In this document: positions 7,451 through 12,897 of the stretch, piece after piece | Layout: each line of letters starts with the position of its first letter | Numbering within the stretch: the stretch's first letter is position 1 | From: Clostridia bacterium | GTDB taxonomy: Bacteria > Bacillota > Clostridia > UBA1381 | Reading direction: 5' to 3' | NCBI GenBank assembly: GCA_017404065.1 | Contig: JAFRDB010000067.1 | Location: 1 to 37,379 of the forward strand | Length of the DNA: 37,379 bases | Made by a program: the position numbers and the translations under genes | Notes under the pieces: generated by a model | What the model saw: only the letters and a program-made list of their open reading frames with translations | What the model was told of the DNA's origin: nothing | Database searches by the model: none

Positions 7451-8018
7451 ACAGATTAACTGCGTTATAACAGTCTGTAATGACTTCCTTTGTGATAACT
7501 ATATATCTTAATGTTATTGTGCTTGAAGAATGATTTAACATCTTCTGCAAGGTCTCAATGGGTACATTATTCTGATATCGGTGGAAGGCCATTGTTTTTC
7601 TTAATGAATGTGTACCGTAATTCCCCTTTATGCCTAAATCTCTTAATGTGGTCTTGATAATATGATGTAGCGGTCTTACTCCGAGATGTTCACCTTTTCT
7701 GCTTTTAAAGAGATAATCGTTTAAGTCTATATTTGAAAGTGTATCTAAATACAGCTTGATAGCTCCTTTTGCACTCTTATTCAGAGTAAAGGTTTTATTC
7801 TTATCTGTTTTCTGCTCCTTGATAGTAACCTCATCAAATATTATTTTACCGTCTGTTACATCACTCATTTTAAGAGATAATAGATCCCCAGCCCTTAACC
7901 CTATATTTATGCCGACAACAAATATACAGTAATCTCTTTTATTGTTCTTTCCCAAAAGATACTGTTTGATTTTATTGATGTCCTTTATCTTGCGTATAGG
8001 CTCTACCTCATGTACCAT
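7449..8018 (-). CDS. Short tyrosine recombinase/integrase (catalytic domain only)
   Basis: 189 residues from the ATG at 8018 (AGAGGA 6 nt upstream); an ATG at 8036 is less likely. All catalytic motifs are present: Arg in GLRAGD, a beta-hairpin lysine region (TIKEQKTDKNK), HSLRKT (His and second Arg), LNHSS (His) and the nucleophile Tyr in TLRYIV. The usual N-terminal core-binding (SAM-like) domain is missing, so it is either a mini-integrase, as seen in Firmicutes mobile elements, or a truncation. It sits just upstream of, and divergent from, the retron. It may have moved the retron cassette or could invert a local segment; the target site is not proven. Confidence 0.85.
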   Translation of the reverse strand: MVHEVEPIRKIKDINKIKQYLLGKNNKRDYCIFVVGINIGLRAGDLLSLKMSDVTDGKIIFDEVTIKEQKTDKNKTFTLNKSAKGAIKLYLDTLSNIDLNDYLFKSRKGEHLGVRPLHHIIKTTLRDLGIKGNYGTHSLRKTMAFHRYQNNVPIETLQKMLNHSSSTITLRYIVITKEVITDCYNAVNL

Positions 8019-8122
8019 TATAATTCCTCTTTTCATGTTTACAATTATATAATATCCGGATTTAATTGTATAACAAACCTCAATAAATGTAAACGGGCGA
8101 GTTTGAAATTTTTTACAGAAAA

Positions 8123-8162
8123 AATATTACCTTTTGATTTCGGAATAACAAAAGGTAATATT
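8123..8162. repeat. 14-bp inverted repeat between integrase and retron
   Basis: AATATTACCTTTTG (8123-8136) and its exact complement CAAAAGGTAATATT (8149-8162) have a 12-nt spacer. Part of it, AAAAGGTAATA, recurs at 8257-8267 next to TTACCT at 8245-8250. These could be integrase arm/core sites, an operator, or the terminator of an upstream transcript. Confidence 0.55.
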
Positions 8163-8295
8163 CAGAATTTAGATTTTCATTGACTTTGTTAGAAAATGCT
8201 TAAAATACATTGCTATACTTGGGTTTGCAGTCTTTTTATGAATGTTACCTAATGATAAAAGGTAATAATAAACTTGAGAAAAATGTTAAAAGATG

Positions 8296-8324
8296 TTGAT
8301 TTAAATGAAAATATATGATATAAT
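8296..8324 (+). promoter_or_regulatory. SigA-type promoter of the retron
   Basis: TTGATT (8296-8301), a 17-nt spacer and TATAAT (8319-8324) with an extended -10 TG at 8316-8317. The start predicted about 7 nt downstream (~8331) coincides with the beginning of the a1 repeat of the retron RNA at 8332. Confidence 0.85.
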
Positions 8325-8331
8325 TAATAAA

Positions 8332-8487
8332 TAAAGTACTTAGTAAGATATATCACAAAATGTGTATATAGTGCCTTGTGTTAAATAGGGTCAGATGAAT
8401 TGGGGCGATTACAAGCCGTTGCTACAAACTGCTTGTAATCCTCATTACAAGCAGTTTGCATCAACGGCTTAGTGTGTAAGTACTTTA
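8332..8487 (+). ncRNA. Retron msr-msd noncoding RNA
   Basis: The RNA is bounded by an 11-nt complementary pair, a1 TAAAGTACTTA (8332-8342) and a2 TAAGTACTTTA (8477-8487), as required for retron priming. A guanosine follows a1 at once (8343, TTAG context), the likely 2'-5' branch point. The msr part has a hairpin 8349-8356/8362-8370 (one bulge, AAAAT loop). The msd part has a long hairpin: AAGCCGTTG (8413-8421) with 8462-8470, a small internal loop, then a perfect 15-bp stem (8425-8439 with 8444-8458) and a CCTC loop. A promoter precedes it, and effector and reverse transcriptase genes follow 28 nt downstream. In known retrons the msd is copied into multicopy DNA that is covalently joined to the RNA. 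Confidence 0.92.
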
Positions 8488-8514
8488 GAAAATAAATTAG
8501 GGGTAGGAGATATC

Positions 8515-9453
8515 ATGGATAATCGGATATATTCTAATCATATGATTAAGAATTTGAGAGCACATTTCGAAAAAAATAAATTTAAATATATCTCCTATCC
8601 TAAATTTGTTTTTTTATGTGGCAAAGCATATGAAAATGAAGAATATTATTCAACAAATAGAGGCACCATTCAAAAGTATATAACAGCTCAAAATGATGAC
8701 ATATTTTTTGTGTTGTCAGAAAAACTATGGGACGATACATATAATTCAGATATTGATCTGTTAACTTTCGAGGAATTTCTTGCTGAGATTAGTGATGTCA
8801 TAATTATTTTTGTGGAAAGTGCAGGTTCATATAGCGAGTTGGGAGCTTTTTCATATGCAGATAAACTGTTTAATAAAAAATTAATATTAGTGATTGATAA
8901 TAAATATAGATATAGTAAATCATTTATTATGACTGGACCTGTGGCAAAAGCTCAAAATAATGGAGCAAAAGTAGTATATGCACCTTTATATAATAATGGT
9001 CTTTTAAGTAGTTCGGAATTGAGGAGTACTGTAGGAAAAATTATAGAAAAGTTTCAATTAAAAAACTCCGCTATAAATAAACGTAATATTAATACTGACG
9101 CTAACAAGGTTTTGATCAATTCGTTCGTCTTGGAATTGTTAGAGATAATTAAAATAACGCAACCAATTATGCGATCTGACTTAATAGAACTGTATAAAAA
9201 GATAAAGTCTTTTACCCACTTTACATTCGTGAAAAGTGATGGTGAAAAATTCAATAAAGAAATAAGATATGATTATATATTAAAACTTTTAAAAATTGTA
9301 GGACTTATCGAAATTGATAATAATATTATAACAACTGAGTATTATAAAAAAATACCAAGCTTTATGTTAAAATTCTATGGTAATGGTGCTGATATAGAAA
9401 GAAATAATTTAATATGTAGAAAATATAGATACAAGGGAAATGATGGTAAATGA
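8515..9453 (+). CDS. Retron effector: nucleoside deoxyribosyltransferase-like N-glycosidase with C-terminal winged helix
   Basis: 312 residues. Residues ~30-180 form a Rossmann-like nucleoside deoxyribosyltransferase domain: FVFLCGKAYE at the first strand and VIIIFVESAGSYSELGAFS (~95-113), whose ESAGS...EL glutamates are the expected catalytic region. Residues ~195-285 are helical and resemble a winged helix (RSDLIELYKKIKS...YDYILKLLKIVGLIEI). This is the domain pair of type II-A (Ec86-like, St85-family) retron effectors, held inactive by the RT-msDNA complex and releasing toxic activity (NAD+ or nucleotide depletion) on phage infection. The ATG at 8515 has GTAGGAG upstream. The stop overlaps the RT start (ATGA), so the two are co-translated. 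Confidence 0.9.
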   Translation: MDNRIYSNHMIKNLRAHFEKNKFKYISYPKFVFLCGKAYENEEYYSTNRGTIQKYITAQNDDIFFVLSEKLWDDTYNSDIDLLTFEEFLAEISDVIIIFVESAGSYSELGAFSYADKLFNKKLILVIDNKYRYSKSFIMTGPVAKAQNNGAKVVYAPLYNNGLLSSSELRSTVGKIIEKFQLKNSAINKRNINTDANKVLINSFVLELLEIIKITQPIMRSDLIELYKKIKSFTHFTFVKSDGEKFNKEIRYDYILKLLKIVGLIEIDNNIITTEYYKKIPSFMLKFYGNGADIERNNLICRKYRYKGNDGK

Positions 9454-10364
9454 ATATTATAGCACGAATGGCACAAGATTTTAAAATAGATCATAGTTAT
9501 TTGTCTAAAATAGTATATCGATCAGCTTTTTACTATAAGGATTATTATATAAATAAAAGGGATGGCAAAACAAGACGTATATCACAAGCAAGTCCTCAGT
9601 TAAAAGCGATGCAGTATTGGATAGTAGAAAATATACTCGCAAAGATTCCTGTATCAAAAGGCGCTTATGCATATAAAAAAGGAGACTCTATAAAGCGACA
9701 TGCAGATATACATAGATTATCAAAGCACATATTTCACACAGATATAAAAGACTTTTTTTTCAATATTCATTTTGAAATGCTGAGATGTGCTTTATCAAAT
9801 CATAGTCATATTTTTGATGAGATAGGAATTGATAGTTCTGAAGCATTTAGTGATATCAAAAAAATATGTTTTCGAAATGATGAATTATGCATAGGAACAG
9901 TTAGCTCACCGATTATTTCAAATATAGTTATGTATAATTTTGATGAAAAGATGATTGATTATTGTAACAGAAATGGATGGATTTATTCGAGGTATGCGGA
10001 TGACATATATATATCATCTAACTATTATATACCCAAAGAAGTAAAAAATTTTGTGAGCGCAGAATTAAGCGATAATGGTTTTAAAATTAATACAAAAAAA
10101 ACAAGCTTTATTTCAAATAAATATTGTAGAAAGGTAACAGGGGTTGTATTAAGCAATGATGGTAGAGTTTCGGTGGGGACAAAACAAAGAAATGCAATAA
10201 GAAAAATGGTTTATGATAAAATAATTCATAAAAAAGGTAGTCCAGAAACAATATTAGGGTATATAGCTTTTTTGAAAGATATTGAACCACAAACATATAA
10301 TAATATCATTATAAAATATTCAAAGTACTGCGCAGGTGATGTTATTGATGAAATAAGTAAATAG
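9450..10364 (+). CDS. Retron reverse transcriptase
   Basis: 304 residues, the usual retron RT size. Visible motifs: GAYAYKKGDSI and HADIH at 84-88, in the place of the retron-specific NAxxH motif; DIKDFF (98-103) with the first catalytic Asp; SSPIISNIV (152-160); RYADDIYIS (YADD at 182-185); and the retron-specific VTG at 229-231 (RKVTGVVLSNDGRV). There is no maturase or endonuclease domain, so it is not a group II intron RT, and no template/variable repeat suggests a DGR. It copies the adjacent msd. The start overlaps the effector stop as ATGA. Notable: the first Asn of NAxxH is His. Confidence 0.95.
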   Translation: MNIIARMAQDFKIDHSYLSKIVYRSAFYYKDYYINKRDGKTRRISQASPQLKAMQYWIVENILAKIPVSKGAYAYKKGDSIKRHADIHRLSKHIFHTDIKDFFFNIHFEMLRCALSNHSHIFDEIGIDSSEAFSDIKKICFRNDELCIGTVSSPIISNIVMYNFDEKMIDYCNRNGWIYSRYADDIYISSNYYIPKEVKNFVSAELSDNGFKINTKKTSFISNKYCRKVTGVVLSNDGRVSVGTKQRNAIRKMVYDKIIHKKGSPETILGYIAFLKDIEPQTYNNIIIKYSKYCAGDVIDEISK

Positions 10365-10375
10365 GTTATTTGCGT

Positions 10376-10510
10376 GAAAAGTGTTTCTTTTGTACGCATG
10401 AAGCTCTCGGCAAGCTCCACAGCAAACTTAAGACTAAGAGCGTGATAGGAACAGGAGTAAAAAAACAACTGCTGATAAGAACAGCTGGATGCGACCGCAT
10501 CCGGCATTTT
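10376..10510 (+). pseudogene. Degenerate copy of the cotJC 3' end (copy 1) with terminator
   Basis: From 10401 to 10471 the DNA aligns base by base with the last ~70 nt of cotJC (11654-11723): AAGCTCTCGGCAAGCTCCAC against AAGCACTTGACAAACTCCAG, then a shared CTTAAGAC core and a GTGAT-GGAAC-GG pattern. The frame is broken early. It is preceded by AAAAGTGTTTCTTTT (10377-10391), which also precedes copies 2 and 3. A hairpin GGATGC/GCATCC (~10488-10503) and T-rich tail follow and may end the retron transcript. This is a scar of an older insertion at cotJC carried inside the element. Confidence 0.65.
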
Positions 10511-10545
10511 GTTTTTGAGGAACTTTATCGTATGCTTATTTTGTA

Positions 10546-10574
10546 TTGACAATGCACATATTATGTGATACAAT
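10546..10574 (+). promoter_or_regulatory. Toxin-antitoxin promoter with palindromic operator
   Basis: TTGACA (10546-10551), a 17-nt spacer and TACAAT (10569-10574): a near-consensus SigA promoter. A perfect palindrome CACATA-T-TATGTG (10555-10567) fills the spacer, the expected place for autorepression by the antitoxin dimer. Confidence 0.85.
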
Positions 10575-10603
10575 AAATACACTAATATCAGGGAGTGATG
10601 ATT

Positions 10604-10879
10604 ATGGCAACAACAAATATGAGCATACGAATGGATGTTGATTTAAAAAAACAGGCAGAAACAATGCTTGCAAGCATGGGACTGAATATGACAACTGCTA
10701 TGAATATTTTTCTTCATCAAGTAGTCCGTCAAGGTAAAATACCGTTTGAAATAGCTACAGATATACCAAATGCTGAAACGCTTGCAGCTATGCGTGAAAT
10801 GGACGATATTATCAGCGGAAAGGTAGAAACAAAAAGATATAAGAGTACAAAAGAATTATTTGAGGACTTAAATGCATGA
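10604..10879 (+). CDS. RelB/DinJ family antitoxin
   Basis: 91 residues from the ATG at 10604 (GGGAG at 10591-10595). The N-terminus is the RHH DNA-binding part (TTNMSIRMDVDLKKQAETML) with the DinJ hallmark GLNMTTAMNIFLHQVVRQG(K)IPFE; the C-terminal ~35 residues form the toxin-binding tail. It neutralises the RNase encoded downstream and likely represses its own promoter through the palindrome between -35 and -10. The gene overlaps the toxin start by 4 nt (ATGA). Confidence 0.9.
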   Translation: MATTNMSIRMDVDLKKQAETMLASMGLNMTTAMNIFLHQVVRQGKIPFEIATDIPNAETLAAMREMDDIISGKVETKRYKSTKELFEDLNA

Positions 10880-11151
10880 AGTACGATATAGAGATGTCAG
10901 CAAAGTTCAGGAAGGATTACAAACTTGCTATGAAAAGAGGATATAATCCTTTGCTTTTAGAGGAAGTAGTTAATATACTTGCTAATGGTGAAACCTTACC
11001 TGAAAAATATAGAGATCATGGTTTGGACGGTAATTATAACGGTTATCGTGAATGTCATATACAGCCGGATTGGCTTCTTATCTATCGTATTGATAAAGAT
11101 GTATTGGTTTTAGGTTTAACCAGAACAGGAACGCATAGCGATCTGTTTTAA
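10876..11151 (+). CDS. YafQ/RelE family mRNA-interferase toxin
   Basis: 91 residues with the YafQ pattern: SAKFRKDYKLAMKRGYN, then LPEKYRDHGLDGNYNGYREC, and HIQPDWLLIYRID with a TGTHSDLF end. The conserved H-L (DHGLDGNY), HIxPDWLLIY and final THSDLF segments hold the residues of the ribosome-dependent RNase site. It is translated in overlap with the DinJ-type antitoxin. On a removable element such a pair would punish loss of the element from growing cells. Confidence 0.92.
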   Translation: MKYDIEMSAKFRKDYKLAMKRGYNPLLLEEVVNILANGETLPEKYRDHGLDGNYNGYRECHIQPDWLLIYRIDKDVLVLGLTRTGTHSDLF

Positions 11152-11154
11152 ATT

Positions 11155-11190
11155 ATATCCGCATTCATTTATATGGGTGCGGATATTTTC
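11155..11190. terminator. Terminator after the toxin gene
   Basis: ATATCCGCA (11155-11163) pairs with TGCGGATAT (11178-11186), followed by TTTTC. In the predicted circular form it would also lie just past the 3' end of the recombinase gene (stop at 11198-11200, minus strand), so it may serve both convergent genes. Confidence 0.75.
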
Positions 11191-11197
11191 ATCTATA

Positions 11198-11313
11198 TCA
11201 TACAGGTATCAATACAGTAACATTAAATCTGCTATAACAGTCCTTAAATGTTTGCCCTAATCTTGATGTATTTATGCTATCTAAAACGGAGTAGCTATTT
11301 TGGATAATAGGTA
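11198..11313 (-). other. Detached 3' end of the recombinase reading frame (joined only in the excised circle)
   Basis: If ends join at the GG, the minus-strand recombinase frame passes from NKYL straight into this segment and stays open for 37 codons (starting PIIQNSYSVLDS) to a TGA at 11200-11198, just before the toxin terminator. It fills almost exactly the otherwise empty space between terminator and attR. A chance opening of this length is possible, so this is an inference, but its placement is striking. Confidence 0.6.
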
Positions 11314-11330
11314 GGGACGGAGGAGCTTGG
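11297..11330 (+). other. attR: right recombination junction
   Basis: Element half-site ATTTTGGATAATAGGTA (11297-11313), then GG (11314-11315), then host cotJC sequence GACGGAGGAGCTT. The half-site matches the reverse complement of the attL half-site (935-951) at 16 of 17 positions. Joining host DNA left of 933 to 11314 gives ATA-GGG-ACG-GAG-GAG, i.e. I-G-T-E-E, the conserved CotJC sequence. Confidence 0.8.
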
Positions 11331-11724
11331 GCATTTAGAGATGGTCGGAACGCTTGTAAAGCAGCTTTCTGCGGAGGCTCCGGCTGATGAATGGCTTAAA
11401 ATGGGCTCATGGGAATACTATGCGGATAACGGCGCATCGGTATATCCGCAAAACGCGCAGGGCTCGCCGTTTACGGCGGCAAGTATCGCCGTAACCGGTG
11501 ATCCGCTCACAAATCTTTATGAGAATTTGGCAGCGGAGCAGAAAGCACGCGCGGTCTATGACAATATCCTCCGCCTGTCGGATGACCCGGATGTAAACGA
11601 GGTTATAAAGTTCCTGCGTCAGCGCGAGGTAGTGCATTTCCAGCGCTTCGGGGAAGCACTTGACAAACTCCAGAGCAAGCTTAAGACAAAGCGAGTGATG
11701 GGAACGGGAATGAAAAAGAACTGA
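11314..11724 (+). CDS. cotJC: CotJC (manganese-catalase family), C-terminal part, separated from its start
   Basis: From GGG at 11314 the frame reads GTEELGHLEMVGTLVKQLSA and continues for residues 62-197 of CotJC. It carries the remaining ligands of the di-manganese site expected for the family: the EExxH of TEELGHLEM, the Glu in the AAEQKARAVYDNI helix, and the His in REVVHFQRF. It has no promoter or ribosome site of its own; an internal ATG at 11341 would omit the EExxH. After excision it joins the fragment at 750-934 to make a full-length protein. A terminator hairpin CTGCGA (11741-11746)/TCGCAG (11758-11763) follows the stop. Confidence 0.9.
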   Translation, partial: GTEELGHLEMVGTLVKQLSAEAPADEWLKMGSWEYYADNGASVYPQNAQGSPFTAASIAVTGDPLTNLYENLAAEQKARAVYDNILRLSDDPDVNEVIKFLRQREVVHFQRFGEALDKLQSKLKTKRVMGTGMKKN

Positions 11725-11738
11725 CGAACCATTTAATA

Positions 11739-11766
11739 GGCTGCGATCTTTTATGGGTCGCAGTCT
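11739..11766 (+). terminator. cotJ operon terminator
   Basis: CTGCGA at 11741-11746 pairs with TCGCAG at 11758-11763, 15 nt after the cotJC stop; the tail is only moderately T-rich. Confidence 0.55.
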
Positions 11767-11771
11767 TACTA

Positions 11772-11825
11772 TTCTGATTTTTAAAAATCCCTGTTTGTTT
11801 CTGATTTTTAAAAATCCCTGTTCTA
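11772..11825. repeat. Two tandem 27-nt units containing a 14-bp palindrome
   Basis: Each unit starts TTCTGATTTTTAAAAATCCC; within it GATTTTTAAAAATC is its own reverse complement. Two units lie back to back just upstream of the primase promoter and could be an operator array. Confidence 0.7.
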
Positions 11826-11827
11826 TC

Positions 11828-11856
11828 TTGACGTGGTTCAGTTTTTGTGGTACGAT
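11828..11856 (+). promoter_or_regulatory. Promoter of the primase/helicase genes
   Basis: TTGACG (11828-11833), a 17-nt spacer and TACGAT (11851-11856), 58 bp before the primase start. Confidence 0.65.
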
Positions 11857-11913
11857 GATAAATATAGTTATTGGTTAGAGTCATGCAGTTCAAAAAGGAG
11901 TCAGTGATTTAGA

Positions 11914-12897
11914 ATGATTGTTCCGGGTAAATATATTTCACAATCGGGAATCGCATATAAAGTGATTGCAAACGCGATAAACAGTGAAAATGAGGAGCAG
12001 TTTGTGATTTACAGAGAAGTGTATAATAATAAGAGGATATTTACCTGCTCCAAACAATGGTGGGAGACCCAAGGGATCATACCGATGGAAAATTATACTC
12101 GCACAGGTGTTACGATGTATAGCAGTGAAACAGAAAAGATGCGATTATTCATGTCGCTTTTTATTGGTAGAGATGATGTATACGCAAAGCGGTGGGAGAA
12201 TAAGAAGGGTAGTTCCGGCTACTCGCCGGCTTGTGCAAATGAGTGGGTACCAAATGTTTGTATGAAGCCGAATATGAAATGTGCAGAGTGCGAGAATAAG
12301 AACTATTTGCCGATGAGTCCCAAAGTCATAAATGACCATTTAAGGGGCAATATCACGGTGGGCATATATCCATTGTTGAAAGATGAAACATGCAGGTTTT
12401 TGGCAATTGATTTTGATGATGAAATGTGGATGCAGGATATATCAGCGGTAAACGAACTATGCAAGGAAAGATTTATACCTGCATATATAGAAAGATCGCG
12501 CTCCGGTAATGGCGGACATTTATGGGTATTTTTTAATGAGAATATATCCGCTGCTACAGTAAGGAAGCTTGGGAGTTGTATTCTTACAGCAGCGATGGAT
12601 AAGAGACATGAAATAAAATTCAGCTCTTATGACAGACTCTTTCCCAATCAGGATACAATGCCAAATGGCGGATTTGGAAATCTTATAGCACTTCCTCTTC
12701 AAAAACAGCCAAGATCAAAGGGGAACTCAATGTTTGTGAATGAGAGATTTCAACCGTATGCTGATCAGTGGTCTTTTTTAAATGATATTATAAGAGTTTC
12801 AGAGGGTGATGTGAAAAGGTATATAAAGGATCTTGGAAACATGGAGACCGGTGAGCTTTACGAGGATAATAGTGATAATTCGAGAGGAGCAGAGTGA
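11914..12897 (+). CDS. DUF1653-like domain plus TOTE-type archaeo-eukaryotic primase
   Basis: 327 residues. Residues 1-50 (PGKYISQSGIAYKVIANAIN...FVIYREVYNNKRIF) look like a DUF1653 domain. Residues ~95-300 form an archaeo-eukaryotic primase core: CxxC...CxxC knuckle (NVCMKPNMKCAEC), the metal-binding LAIDFDD, RSGNGGHLWVFF, and DRLFPNQD...GFGNLIALPLQ, a signature of the primase in TOTE conflict systems. Such primases are normally fused to a DEAD-box helicase, which here starts in another frame at the 3' end. The frame ends SDNSRGAE just where the helicase frame reads REEQ, so a deletion or frameshift has probably split an originally fused gene. A role in conflict with foreign DNA is inferred from the family. 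Confidence 0.85.
   Translation: MIVPGKYISQSGIAYKVIANAINSENEEQFVIYREVYNNKRIFTCSKQWWETQGIIPMENYTRTGVTMYSSETEKMRLFMSLFIGRDDVYAKRWENKKGSSGYSPACANEWVPNVCMKPNMKCAECENKNYLPMSPKVINDHLRGNITVGIYPLLKDETCRFLAIDFDDEMWMQDISAVNELCKERFIPAYIERSRSGNGGHLWVFFNENISAATVRKLGSCILTAAMDKRHEIKFSSYDRLFPNQDTMPNGGFGNLIALPLQKQPRSKGNSMFVNERFQPYADQWSFLNDIIRVSEGDVKRYIKDLGNMETGELYEDNSDNSRGAE

Larger units (their letters stand above)
933..11313. mobile_element. 10.4-kb serine-recombinase element interrupting cotJC
   Basis: The element lies exactly between the two halves of cotJC. It is visibly more A+T-rich than the host genes. At its left edge is a large serine recombinase whose frame points toward the junction. Contents: recombinase and a 44-residue upstream ORF, a five-gene TIR/SPFH operon, a ribbon-helix-helix gene, a short tyrosine recombinase, a retron and a DinJ/YafQ toxin-antitoxin pair. 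No capsid, portal, terminase or conjugation genes are visible, so it is not an intact phage or ICE. Known relatives in architecture are sporulation-gene intervening elements (skin in sigK, excised by SpoIVCA in the mother cell). Regulated excision here is inferred, not shown. Confidence 0.85.

Noticed and set aside
9450..10364. Group II intron or diversity-generating retroelement RT
   Set aside because: No maturase/endonuclease domain or intron RNA, no template/variable repeat; VTG motif and msr-msd structure identify a retron.
10226..10582. 118-codon minus-strand open frame over the RT end
   Set aside because: Antisense to the RT and to the cotJC scar, low-complexity composition, no ribosome site; a shadow frame.
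930..11313. ATAGGTA (7 bp) shared by both junctions as the att core
   Set aside because: Joining through it shifts cotJC out of frame (I-G-R-D-G-G) and centres attP on a palindromic TA; the GG alignment keeps frame and better symmetry.
933..11313. Intact prophage or conjugative element
   Set aside because: No structural, packaging, lysis, relaxase or type IV secretion genes are visible in the 10.4 kb.
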